Shown here: one piece after another, positions 55,634 to 64,000 of the stretch
How the letters are laid out: every line of letters begins with the position of its first letter
How positions within the stretch are numbered: the stretch's first letter is position 1
From: Bacteroidales bacterium
GTDB taxonomy: Bacteria > Bacteroidota > Bacteroidia > Bacteroidales > UBA932
NCBI GenBank assembly: GCA_016288055.1
Contig: JAEEXZ010000002.1
Location: 20,967 to 84,966, forward strand
Direction: 5' to 3'
Length of the DNA stretch: 64,000 bases
Translations under genes and position numbers: made by a program
The notes under the pieces: generated by a model
The model's input: only the letters and a program-made list of their open reading frames with translations
Database searches by the model: none
Told to the model about the DNA's origin: nothing

Positions 55634-55716
55634 TTGGACCAGGTCCAACCCCTATTTGGACGAGGTCTCGTGAATATCTGGACTAGGTCGCTTTTTACCC
55701 CTTGGACCAGGTCCAC
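55634..55716. repeat. Four iterons TTGGAC(C/G/T)AGGTC spaced 22-24 bp
   Basis: Starts at 55634, 55656, 55678, 55702; outer copies contain TGGACCAGGTCCA dyads. Confidence 0.82.
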
Positions 55717-55855
55717 CCCGTAGTCTGTAGCGCATTTGGCTGTTTTTGTTAAATGGTTAATAATCAACAAAAAACGAGAATTGCTCTCGTCTATATGGCA
55801 TGGAGCAAATGTTGTAAATTATTAATATATAATCAATTAGCAAAAACACTATAGA

Positions 55856-55902
55856 GATGCCCGATCAGGTCGGGCATGACGAGGATGAGGTCGGGCATGA
55901 CG
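55856..55902. repeat. Family-B palindromic repeat with partial second copy
   Basis: AGATGCCCGATCAGGTCGGGCATGACGAGGATGAGGTCGGGCATGACG. Confidence 0.85.
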
Positions 55903-55942
55903 TTTCTCTTTATGTTAGTTTTGTTTTAGAACGAAATACTGG

Positions 55943-57157
55943 ATGACTGATAATGAGATGAAGTGTGCAAAATACATATTGGGATTGCTGATGCTTGCTG
56001 GTTGTAGCCGTTTGGAGCAGCCGCAGGGGCGGGCCATCATGTGCCGGGCGGAGGCACCGGAACAGGCGCAGTCCCCGGCCAATGAGCAGACGAAGGGCGC
56101 CGGCGTGACCAACACGGCGGCCCTGGAGTCTTCCGGGCTCGGCCTGTTTGCCTGGCGCACCGCGGAAGGCACTCCCTTCGACGGTACGACACCATACTTG
56201 CAGAACTGCGGATTCACGTATGACAGCAATATGGATTTGTGGAAGGGCGGTGTGTACTGGCCTATCGGGTATTGGCTTTCCTTCTTCGCTTATACGCCTT
56301 ACTCGGCCGATGTCAGTACTGGCAATCTAAAATTTCCCTCCAGTGACTATGTGTCGGGGTATCCCAGGCTGCAGTTTACGCCGGATGCATCGGCCGCCTC
56401 GCAGGTGGACCTGTGCCTGGCCACGCCGGTGATGGACCGCGCGGCATCCACGAACGACGGCGTTGTGCCGCTCTCCTTCTCTCATGTGCTCACGCGGTTG
56501 TGCGTCCAGGTGCGGTGGATGGGGACCAGCGCGCAGGTTGCGCAGATATCGGCCTCGGGGCAGACGGTTCGCGTGCTGGGCATGGAAATCGGCCCTGTTG
56601 TCGGCACGAACAAGCTCACTTACGGACGGACTTCCTTCCTCTGGGACAGCCCTTCGGCCGGGGACTACGACGCGTCCTACGAGATGAGCGTCGCCAACGG
56701 TTCCTTCCGGGATGTGGCCCTTCCCGCCGCGGGAACCTATTCGACGGATTTTTGGAATATGGCCGATGCCTGCCTGTACGTGCTGCCGCAGTCCCTGGTG
56801 GCGGGCTCGGAGCTGGCGGTGACGTTCGGGATTTTCAACAGCGACGGGTCGATGGTTTCCGAGGAATCGGTCTCGTTCGATATCGGCACGCTTCCGCAAA
56901 ACCTCTGGCCGGCGGGGATGACGATGACTTATTCTGTTACGCTGGACCTTCTGGGGCACTACACCGTGGAGGCAGATGTAACTTATGACTGCAACGCCGG
57001 GACCTTTGTGGCTCCGGGAACGTTTAACTTTAACCAATCCAACGCCGGCGCCTTCCTGGGCGGCAGCTTCCAGGTGAACGACACCCGGGCCGGCGCCTAC
57101 GGGACCGACGGCATGGGGCTTGGCGGATCATCGGCCGGAGGATTTACTACAGACTGA
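55943..57157 (+). CDS. Fimbrillin-family protein
   Basis: Lipobox-like GLLMLAGC; paralog of 41148-42317. Confidence 0.7.
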   Translation: MTDNEMKCAKYILGLLMLAGCSRLEQPQGRAIMCRAEAPEQAQSPANEQTKGAGVTNTAALESSGLGLFAWRTAEGTPFDGTTPYLQNCGFTYDSNMDLWKGGVYWPIGYWLSFFAYTPYSADVSTGNLKFPSSDYVSGYPRLQFTPDASAASQVDLCLATPVMDRAASTNDGVVPLSFSHVLTRLCVQVRWMGTSAQVAQISASGQTVRVLGMEIGPVVGTNKLTYGRTSFLWDSPSAGDYDASYEMSVANGSFRDVALPAAGTYSTDFWNMADACLYVLPQSLVAGSELAVTFGIFNSDGSMVSEESVSFDIGTLPQNLWPAGMTMTYSVTLDLLGHYTVEADVTYDCNAGTFVAPGTFNFNQSNAGAFLGGSFQVNDTRAGAYGTDGMGLGGSSAGGFTTD

Positions 57158-57158
57158 C

Positions 57159-57611
57159 ATGAACAGATTCATTTATCTCATACTGCTACTGGCGACCTGT
57201 ACTTGCCGAAACTCCGCGCTCACGCCCGCCGAATACTATAATCTGGGCCGATACGCCCGTCTGGACGGAGACTGGTCGGCCGCCGTCGGGTACTTTGAGA
57301 AGGCGCTGGATGCGGCGGAATGGGCTGGTGACGACTACTACCGGGGCTACGCATGCCAGCAGCTTGCCGCCATGTGGATCCTGGCCGGGGAAAAAGCAAT
57401 TGCTTTGTCTTACTCCATAACGGCGGTTGCTGCCCTTGAGGCCTGCGGCGAGACTGCCGGAGCCTTCCTCTCCCAGCAGATTATCAAGGATTGCGAGGCG
57501 TCACCCGTACAAAAGGCCGCGGAGGTGAAGCCAGCGGTAGAGGGTTGTGCGACTGCAGCCGATGTCGCGCGCAATGGCCGCCACGGGCCGATGGGAATTC
57601 AACAGCAGTAG
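57159..57611 (+). pseudogene. 3'-truncated TPR-like lipoprotein gene
   Basis: Paralogy to 33235-32513 stops after ETAGAFLS (about 57475); the ORF tail is antisense to the recombinase C-terminus. Confidence 0.65.
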
Positions 57612-58106
57612 AATGACGTCCCTGTGCCGGTCAAGTTTTTTCATGACGGTTGTACTGCCCTTCGGCCTGCCCAGGGCTACGCCCTCGGCTTTCTTGCGAG
57701 CCAGCGCTTCGCGGGTTCGGATGGAGATAAGCTGACGCTCTATCTCGGCCGCAAGCCCGAACGTAAATGCCAGCACCTTTGACTGGATATCCTCCCCCAG
57801 ACGAAATCTTTCCTTGACGGTCCACACTCGACATTCCTTCTTGAGACAGATGTTCAGGATGTTCATGATCATGAACAGGCTTCGGCCCAGACGGGAGAGC
57901 TCGGCACAAATGATGACATCTCCCTTTCGGACTTGCTTCAGAAGCTCTCCCAGTTTACGTTCTGTTGTTTCCAGTGTCCCGGAAACTGTTTCCTGAATCC
58001 AGACATCGACGTGCAAGTTCTCACTCCGGCAATAATTAATGATTTCGAAACGCTGATTCTCCAGCGTCTGACGGTCTGTGGAGACACGGATATAAGCATA
58101 AGTCAT
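57501..58106 (-). CDS. Serine recombinase (resolvase/invertase family)
   Basis: MTYAYIRVSTDRQTLENQR, ICAELSRLGRS, GRPKGST, C-terminal HTH VAAIARDIGCSRTTLYRWL. Confidence 0.92.
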   Translation of the reverse strand: MTYAYIRVSTDRQTLENQRFEIINYCRSENLHVDVWIQETVSGTLETTERKLGELLKQVRKGDVIICAELSRLGRSLFMIMNILNICLKKECRVWTVKERFRLGEDIQSKVLAFTFGLAAEIERQLISIRTREALARKKAEGVALGRPKGSTTVMKKLDRHRDVILLLLNSHRPVAAIARDIGCSRTTLYRWLHLRGLLYG

Positions 58107-58207
58107 AACGGTTAACAAATAGTTTACCCTTATGTAAACAAATAGCCTGCTTAAAGGTGGTGACTTGTCCTGACCACCCACTCGTGAATCAGAGGGGACC
58201 ATGCAAT

Positions 58208-58260
58208 GCGGCGGGGTATGAAGTACGGCGGATAGATCCTTCGCTTCGCTCAGGATGACA
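58208..58260 (-). repeat. L repeat, inverted copy
   Basis: Reverse complement of the 53-bp L repeat (one variant base in GAGCGAAGCG). Confidence 0.93.
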
Positions 58261-58274
58261 ATGAGTATAAAATA

Positions 58275-58296
58275 ACTCCGCCGGGATGGGCGGAGC
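58275..58296 (-). terminator. Candidate terminator after rpn3
   Basis: Minus-strand GCTCCGCCCATCCCGGCGGAGT followed by TATTTTA. Confidence 0.6.
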
Positions 58297-58309
58297 AATT
58301 AATGATAGA

Positions 58310-58336
58310 GATGCCCGGTCGGAGCCGGGCATAACG
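58310..58336. repeat. Family-B palindromic repeat
   Basis: GATGCCCGGTCGGAGCCGGGCATAAC. Confidence 0.8.
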
Positions 58337-58344
58337 AAGCGACC

Positions 58345-59370
58345 TTACTGATTCAAGGCTTCGATTTCGTTCTTTGAGAGGCCGGTATATGCCATGACCT
58401 TCTCTACCGTCATTCCATCTTTCAACAAAGCCTTGGCTACTTCGGCCTTACCTTCTGCCTTACCTTCTGCCTTACCTTCTGCTTTACCTTCGGCCAAACC
58501 GTCGGCCTTGCCAAGATCGAAACCTTCGGCCTTACCGAGGTCGAAGCCTTCACGAAGGCCTTCTTCCTTGTAGAAGGCGGCGATGCCTTTTTCTTCTCGT
58601 TCTGTAATCATGGCGCGAAAGTATTGTTCCAGTTCTTTGACTTGTAACCGGCCACGCTGACAGGCGGCGAAAATCGAATCGTAACGTTTGCTGATGGTGG
58701 CTGGTTTCTCTGCAAAGTTACTCATATTCTGCAAAATGTCAAACCATTCCTCAATCGGAGTCTTCGCTTCCTCCAGTGGTTTGACCCATCTGGGCAGTTC
58801 GCACAGGTAGATGGATAGCTGCTGACCATAGAGTTCACCGGAGTCTTGTTCACGGACCTGAAAACGATACACCAGTTGGTCCGTGTCATGCAATAGGCGG
58901 AAATTCATGAAACAGATAACGTAAACCGGAACCAACTTGTCATAGTTATCACCCGGATTCAACTGCCGGGCCAATGACGCTGCTCCGTAGTAAAGCATAC
59001 GGTTACGGAACTCGTTGCTGCCGCACTTCTGCATCTCCACGATGAACTTACGGTCCTTAGTGTGACAGATGACATCCATGATGACCTGCTTGTCGTCACC
59101 CCGGAGCATGTCCCTCTCGTTGGGATCATACTCGATGTCGATAATCTCTTCCGGTAAGAAGTCATTCAAGAGCAGCATCAGATTATCCTTGTTGTGGCCG
59201 AAGACATGTTTGAAGGCCCAATCGCAGAGGAGGTCGATGTACGTGGTGGATGTGATCTGTACGATCAGGTTTTCCTTCTCTTCTTTCGAGAGGTTCCGGC
59301 ACTTCTCGTACTCGTTCAAGAAGGCCATGAATTTTTGCTGCTGTTCTTTGGTCAGTTTGTTTTCTTGCAT
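58345..59370 (-). CDS. Rpn-family nuclease/putative transposase (rpn3)
   Basis: Near-identical to rpn1 except for an expanded EGKA/EGFDLGKA repeat tract; no downstream duplicate. Confidence 0.85.
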   Translation of the reverse strand: MQENKLTKEQQQKFMAFLNEYEKCRNLSKEEKENLIVQITSTTYIDLLCDWAFKHVFGHNKDNLMLLLNDFLPEEIIDIEYDPNERDMLRGDDKQVIMDVICHTKDRKFIVEMQKCGSNEFRNRMLYYGAASLARQLNPGDNYDKLVPVYVICFMNFRLLHDTDQLVYRFQVREQDSGELYGQQLSIYLCELPRWVKPLEEAKTPIEEWFDILQNMSNFAEKPATISKRYDSIFAACQRGRLQVKELEQYFRAMITEREEKGIAAFYKEEGLREGFDLGKAEGFDLGKADGLAEGKAEGKAEGKAEGKAEVAKALLKDGMTVEKVMAYTGLSKNEIEALNQ

Positions 59371-59390
59371 AGCATAAATAATTAAAAATT

Positions 59391-59421
59391 AGTCCGGTCC
59401 TCCACCGTGGAGAACCGGACT
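59391..59421 (-). promoter_or_regulatory. Leader hairpin R5 of rpn3
   Basis: Minus-strand AGTCCGGTTCTCCACGGTGGAGGACCGGACT followed by AATTTTTAATT; identical to the rpn1 hairpin. Confidence 0.88.
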
Positions 59422-59530
59422 ACAAGTATATGCGAAAATCCCCGAAGAATTGCAATCAAAACAGACAATAATTCGGTACAAACATGCTACAATCGGCTAA
59501 AACATAAAAAGTTATCAACAACCAGGCATT

Positions 59531-59557
59531 GAGATGCCCGATCAGGGTCGGGCATGA
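59531..59557. repeat. Family-B palindromic repeat
   Basis: GATGCCCGATCAGGGTCGGGCATGACG. Confidence 0.82.
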
Positions 59558-59581
59558 CGCGGAATAGGTACGGCCGTGTTT

Positions 59582-59732
59582 GTGGTTACACGGGAGCCGG
59601 CGCGCAATACGCGGCGCGCCGGCTCCCGTGTATATGTTAACAAGGCACCGCAGCCCCTCAATACGAGGAGGGGCTGCTACGGACAGGGATTTCCCGGGAT
59701 CCGTGGAAGGTCCCGGAAAATCCCTGCCGTTG
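59582..59732 (-). other. Structured three-hairpin element S (candidate ncRNA), copy 2, inverted
   Basis: Aligns to 46950-47099 with conserved linkers and compensatory stem substitutions. Confidence 0.7.
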
Positions 59733-59860
59733 CCTCCTAGGATGGGGAGTCAGCACGTGGCGGGGCAAGGAAAGGCTGTTTTTTTGCCCCGCCAGATGCT
59801 GGAGCACGTGCTCGGACATAAAACCGGCGTTTTTTTGACCGGCCAGGTGCTAGGGTGGGG

Positions 59861-59887
59861 AGATGCCCGGTCGGGGCCGGGCATGAC
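59861..59887. repeat. Family-B palindromic repeat
   Basis: GATGCCCGGTCGGGGCCGGGCATGACG. Confidence 0.85.
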
Positions 59888-60019
59888 GGAAACAAACCAA
59901 TGGAAGGGGTATGGTTACACGGGAGCGGGGAGGAAAATGAGAGAAAAATGAGAGAAAAATGAATAATGAATATGTTTTTAAATTTTTTTCGTATATTAGC
60001 GAGTGGAAATGGTACACGT

Positions 60020-60388
60020 ATGAATACGATCGGAAATGTGTTTTGGCTGCTGCTGGGCGGCATTGTGCTGGCCCTGTGGTATTTTGTGTACGGGATGCTC
60101 CTGTGCATTACCATCATCGGGATCCCGTTCGGGGTGCAGTTGATGAAGCTCGGGGCATTCGTCCTGTGGCCGTTCGGCCGTGATCTGGTGGACAAACCCT
60201 CGGAACCCGGATGCCTGTCCGTGCTGATGAACGTTATCTGGATCTTCACCGGTTGGTGGGAGATCGCAGTCGGGCACCTCTTCTTCGGCCTGCTGTGTTG
60301 CATCACTGTTATCGGCATACCCTTCGGCCTGCAGCACTTCAAACTGGCCAAGGCATCCCTGACCCCCTTTGGTAAGGAAATCAAATAA
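60020..60388 (+). CDS. YccF-family inner membrane protein
   Basis: NVFWLLLGGIVLALWYFVYGMLLCITIIGIPFGVQ, repeated GIPFGLQ. Confidence 0.82.
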   Translation: MNTIGNVFWLLLGGIVLALWYFVYGMLLCITIIGIPFGVQLMKLGAFVLWPFGRDLVDKPSEPGCLSVLMNVIWIFTGWWEIAVGHLFFGLLCCITVIGIPFGLQHFKLAKASLTPFGKEIK

Positions 60389-60401
60389 CACGAAACTCAA
60401 T

Positions 60402-61517
60402 ATGAATCAACTCCCCGCCATGAGGGCCGACTTCGTAGGAAGTTTTCTTCGGCCCCAATCCATCAAACAGGCCAGGGCACAACTGGCCGCCGGTGAAATC
60501 ACACCCCAGCAGCTCAAAGCCGTAGAAGACGCGGCCATCACAGACCTCGTCGCCAAGCAGAAAGCGCTCGGCTACAAAGTCGTCACCGACGGCGAGTTCC
60601 GCCGACAGGCCTGGCACCTGGACTTCATGTGGGGATTCAACGGCGTCGGCCATGCGCCTACCAAGACCGGCCTGCCCTTCCACGGCGAGCAAGCCATGAT
60701 CGACGACACCTTCCTCACCGGGAAGATCTCCATAGGCGAGACACACCCCTTCGTGGAGCACTTCAAATTCGTGAACGCCCTTGCAGGGGCCGATGCCGAA
60801 GCCAAGCTCACCATCCCCGCCCCGGCCCAGTTCCTGGCCCAGATGATCATGCCCTTCGCCGAAGAAAACACCCGTAAATACTACGCCACCGACGAAGAAG
60901 TCTTCGAAGACATCGCGCAGGCCTACAAAGCCTTCATCAAGATGATCTACGACGCCGGATGCCGCCGTCTCCAGTTCGACGACTGCACCTGGGGCATGCT
61001 CGTGGATCCCGCCGCCGTCTATATGTGGGGCACCGACGAAGGCGGCCTCAGGAAAGTGGCCGAGACGAACCTCGCCCTGAACAACCTCGCCATCGAAGGA
61101 AAGCCGGCCGACATGTTCATCAACACCCACGTCTGCCGCGGCAACTACCATTCCACCTACGCCAACTCCGGCGCTTATGACAAAGTCGCTAAAGTCCTCT
61201 TCGCCCAAGAAAACGTGAACGCCCTCTTCCTGGAGTTCGATGACGAACGCTCCGGCGGCTTCGCACCCCTCCAGCACGTCTCCGACGACAAGATGGTCGT
61301 GCTGGGACTAATTACCACCAAGTCTCCCCGCCTTGAATTCCCGTCCCTCGTCAAGGAACGCATCGAGAAAGCCAGCCAGTACATCCCGCTGGAACGGCTG
61401 TGCCTGAGCCCCCAGTGCGGCTTCGCCTCCTGCGAAATCGGCAACCGGCTCACCGAAGACGAACAATGGGCCAAGCTCAAGCTGGTCCAGGACATCGCAA
61501 AAGAAGTTTGGAAATAA
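60402..61517 (+). CDS. Cobalamin-independent methionine synthase (MetE C-terminal)-like protein
   Basis: MRADFVGSFLRP; DGEFRRQAWHLDFMWGF; RLCLSPQCGFASCEIGN. Confidence 0.85.
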   Translation: MNQLPAMRADFVGSFLRPQSIKQARAQLAAGEITPQQLKAVEDAAITDLVAKQKALGYKVVTDGEFRRQAWHLDFMWGFNGVGHAPTKTGLPFHGEQAMIDDTFLTGKISIGETHPFVEHFKFVNALAGADAEAKLTIPAPAQFLAQMIMPFAEENTRKYYATDEEVFEDIAQAYKAFIKMIYDAGCRRLQFDDCTWGMLVDPAAVYMWGTDEGGLRKVAETNLALNNLAIEGKPADMFINTHVCRGNYHSTYANSGAYDKVAKVLFAQENVNALFLEFDDERSGGFAPLQHVSDDKMVVLGLITTKSPRLEFPSLVKERIEKASQYIPLERLCLSPQCGFASCEIGNRLTEDEQWAKLKLVQDIAKEVWK

Positions 61518-61522
61518 AAAAA

Positions 61523-61551
61523 GCGGCGGCCCAATGAAAGGGTCGCCGCTC
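61523..61551. terminator. Terminator between convergent genes
   Basis: AGCGGCGGCCCAATGAAAGGGTCGCCGCT after an A-run. Confidence 0.7.
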
Positions 61552-61565
61552 TCCATCTAAATAGA

Positions 61566-62903
61566 CTACAGCCGCTGCTTGATAGCCTTGGTAGCCTCTT
61601 CGTAGCCGGGTTTCTCCAGCAGGGCGAACATGTTCTTCTTGTAAGCCTCCACACCGGGCTGGTTGAAAGGATTCACACCCAGCAGGTAGGCGCTCACGCC
61701 GCAGGCGAACTCGAAGAAGTACAGCAGGGCGCCCAGGTTGAAGGCGTCGATCTTCTCCAGCACGACCTGCATCTGAGGTACGCCACCGTCGATGTGAGCC
61801 AGGACTGTACCGAGCTCGGCCATGTGGTTGCAGTGCTCCACGTGCTTGCCGGCCAGGTAGTTCAGCTGGTCCAGGTTCTGGTCATCGGCCTCGATCACCA
61901 CGCTGCGCTGGGCGTTCTCCACGTGGAGAACCGTCTCGAACATCACGCGGGAACCCTCCTGGATGAACTGACCCATGGAGTGAAGGTCTGCGGTGTTGTT
62001 CACGCTGGCGGGGAAGATACCCTTGCCGTCCTTGCCCTCGGACTCGCCGTAGAGCTGCTTCCACCATTCGGCCACGTAAGTGAGCTTGGGGTTGTAGTTC
62101 ACCAGGATCTCGGTGCTCTTGCCCAGCTCCGTGTGGAGGAAGTTACGCATGGCGGCGTAGATGACAGCGGGGTTCTTCTCGCTCTTGATCTCCAGACCCT
62201 TCTGGGCGTCCAGGGCACCGGCCACCAGGGCGTGGATGTCGAAGCCGGCCACGCAGATGGGCAGCAGACCAACCGGAGTGAGAACGGAGAAACGGCCGCC
62301 CACATTGTCCGGAACCACGAAGCTCACGTAGTTCTCCTGGGTGGCCAGGGTCTTGAGGGCGCCCTTCTTGGCGTCCGTGATGGCGACGATACGGTCTGCA
62401 GCTTCGGCCTTGCCGTAGTGGGTCTCCAGGTACTGCTTCACCACGCGGAAAGCCACGGCGGGCTCGGTGGTGGTGCCGCTCTTGGAGATGACGATGCAGG
62501 CGACGTTACGCTCGGCGGCGAGGTCCATCAGCTCGGCCAGATACTCCTCGGAGAGGTTGTTGCCGGCGAAGACCACCTCCGGGGCGTCCTTGCGCTTCAG
62601 CTGCTTAGCGAAGTTGTGGCTCAGGGCCTCCATGACGCACTTGGCGCCCAGGTAGGAACCGCCGATGCCGATGGCGATCACCAGGTCCACACCCTTCTTG
62701 ACCCACTTGTCGCGAATAGCCTCATACTCGGCCAGCTCGCGCTCGTCGATCTGCTTGGGGAGTTTCTTCCAGCCCAGGAAGTCGTTACCGGCGCCGGTCT
62801 CATTCTTGAGCACGTCGAAGGCATCCAGGGCCTTGGCGACATAGCTTTCATACTTGGCTGCATCCACGAAAGAAGAGCAGCCTTTTACGTCAATTTTGAT
62901 CAT
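61566..62903 (-). CDS. pgi: Glucose-6-phosphate isomerase
   Basis: VIAIGIGGSYLGAKCVMEAL; VISKSGTTTEPAVAFR; GVNPFNQPGVEAYKKNM. Confidence 0.93.
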   Translation of the reverse strand: MIKIDVKGCSSFVDAAKYESYVAKALDAFDVLKNETGAGNDFLGWKKLPKQIDERELAEYEAIRDKWVKKGVDLVIAIGIGGSYLGAKCVMEALSHNFAKQLKRKDAPEVVFAGNNLSEEYLAELMDLAAERNVACIVISKSGTTTEPAVAFRVVKQYLETHYGKAEAADRIVAITDAKKGALKTLATQENYVSFVVPDNVGGRFSVLTPVGLLPICVAGFDIHALVAGALDAQKGLEIKSEKNPAVIYAAMRNFLHTELGKSTEILVNYNPKLTYVAEWWKQLYGESEGKDGKGIFPASVNNTADLHSMGQFIQEGSRVMFETVLHVENAQRSVVIEADDQNLDQLNYLAGKHVEHCNHMAELGTVLAHIDGGVPQMQVVLEKIDAFNLGALLYFFEFACGVSAYLLGVNPFNQPGVEAYKKNMFALLEKPGYEEATKAIKQRL

Positions 62904-62973
62904 TGTTTATCGTTATTTGTGTTGTTTTTACAGCTAAAACAGGGGCCAAATTTAGCGATTATTCTTGATATAT

Positions 62974-63005
62974 AAAAAAAGCCGGACGAAAACGTCCGGC
63001 TTTTG
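62974..63005. terminator. Bidirectional terminator
   Basis: AAAAAAAGCCGGACGAAAACGTCCGGCTTTTG. Confidence 0.85.
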
Positions 63006-63007
63006 TC

Positions 63008-63999
63008 TTAATTATCACCGTTAATGGTAAAGCTTACCGATTTCGCTGCATACATAGGCGTCTCGGGGAAAGTGAGCGTTACTGTTCGGGCCATAAACAT
63101 ATTCCCCGTCTCAGGATGGATTGTCAAGGTCTTTGCTGACAGATTGTAGGTTATGGTATAAGCAACCTGCATAGGCGCATCACCCGACGTGGTAGTTTGA
63201 ACAATCGAAGGTATTGTTCCGGCGCTGGAATAAACATTATTGATTACTTTGTCCCCACCACTCGTTATGCTGTAGTTACTGGGTAAGCCGTAAATCGTCT
63301 GCTGCGCCTTTGAGATGGTAGCGGGCGTGGGCCATGTTCCGGTTACTTCATTCAAGTTGTCATTTCCTACAATCATGTAGTGGATCGTGTAGGAACCCTG
63401 ATCTTTTGCCTGGAGCAAGCCAGCGGTTTTCCAGTTTTCACCATCCAGTGAGAAATACCTGGTAGCGGTGACTTCGACATCGCCAACCTTTACCGTACCT
63501 ATATTATTCAGCAGCGTCTGGTTCTGTCCGGTGTAAGTGAGGTTGTTAACTCCCAACCCGGTCAGCGTAGGCGTACCCTTGCTGATGGAGGCGATGAAAG
63601 GCGTCGTAGGCAGCTCAGATGCGTCCACATCCTCGTAGTCGTCGTTACCCTGAGCCTTGGCAAAGACATAGTATTGGCCAACGTTTGTGGCCGTTGCCGT
63701 GGTCTTCCACTCGGAGTCCTCAATGTCATCCAGCGTAGGGGTACCTCCGATTACGAACTTCCTCACGGCGAACATGAGCTGGCACTTCTTGTCATACTTG
63801 TCGGACTCTCCGTCAATGAAGACGCGCTGGCCGTTTACCTCGGCATAGAGATAACCCTCGGCCGGCTCTACCAGATTCTGGGCCTGTCCGTTGTACTTGA
63901 CTTCTTCTACGGCCTTGAGACTGTCTGCGGCAAACTTGATGAGTTTTTTCATCTGGAGCTCACGGGTGTAGAATTCGCCTTCCTTGAGGCCGACGTTTG
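63008..63999 (-). CDS. MBG-like repeat protein, partial (continues past window end)
   Basis: GTPTLTGLGVNNLTYTGQNQTL repeats; minus frame is open to the window edge (TNVGLKEGEFYTRELQMKKL). Confidence 0.55.
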   Translation of the reverse strand, partial: NVGLKEGEFYTRELQMKKLIKFAADSLKAVEEVKYNGQAQNLVEPAEGYLYAEVNGQRVFIDGESDKYDKKCQLMFAVRKFVIGGTPTLDDIEDSEWKTTATATNVGQYYVFAKAQGNDDYEDVDASELPTTPFIASISKGTPTLTGLGVNNLTYTGQNQTLLNNIGTVKVGDVEVTATRYFSLDGENWKTAGLLQAKDQGSYTIHYMIVGNDNLNEVTGTWPTPATISKAQQTIYGLPSNYSITSGGDKVINNVYSSAGTIPSIVQTTTSGDAPMQVAYTITYNLSAKTLTIHPETGNMFMARTVTLTFPETPMYAAKSVSFTINGDN

Positions 64000-64000
64000 T

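Noticed and set aside
58107-58298. N-terminal extension of the serine recombinase (MLRPSRRSYFILIVILSEAKDL...)
   Set aside because: Translation of the L/A repeat; the conserved resolvase N-terminus starts at MTYAYIRVSTDRQ (58106).
1-64000. rRNA, tRNA or prophage regions
   Set aside because: No rRNA-like sequence, convincing tRNA cloverleaf, or phage structural/integrase module was noticed by eye; a tRNAscan/Infernal run would be needed to be sure.

Overview
The window is a GC-rich Bacteroidales-type chromosomal segment; the lineage is inferred from gene content (fimbrillin lipoproteins, DUF4954, DUF3575). About 1-30.5 kb is a housekeeping backbone: RND/MMPL exporter, FakA/FakB-like pair, plsX, acpP, nucleoside kinase, ABC transporter with GntR regulator, icd, aconitase, citrate-lyase maturation genes, kdsC-like, maf, mutY, serB. 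Short palindromic repeats are scattered through it, and several sit in frame inside conserved genes (fakA-like, citC-citG, mutY). About 30.5-59.8 kb is an accessory region: two paralogous fimbrial/adhesin loci (32.5-44.9 kb on the minus strand; 47.6-57.6 kb on the plus strand) separated and flanked by three Rpn-family (PD-(D/E)XK) genes. About 60-64 kb returns to backbone (YccF, MetE-like, pgi, and a partial MBG-like protein). Strongest observations: (1) two divergent rpn genes each carry a tandem duplicate of their C-terminal segment as a free-standing ORF directly after the stop codon, which looks like a separated RpnS-type antitoxin; (2) a 1020-aa adhesin has two C-terminal-type segments whose differences largely avoid codon third positions, a diversity-generating-retroelement-like signature, although no RT is visible here; (3) an inverted pair of ~150-nt three-hairpin elements shows compensatory stem changes; (4) a multi-palindrome leader is shared by divergent rpn genes; (5) families of in-frame palindromic insertions. 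All calls come from reading the sequence and the supplied ORF track; no database search was run.
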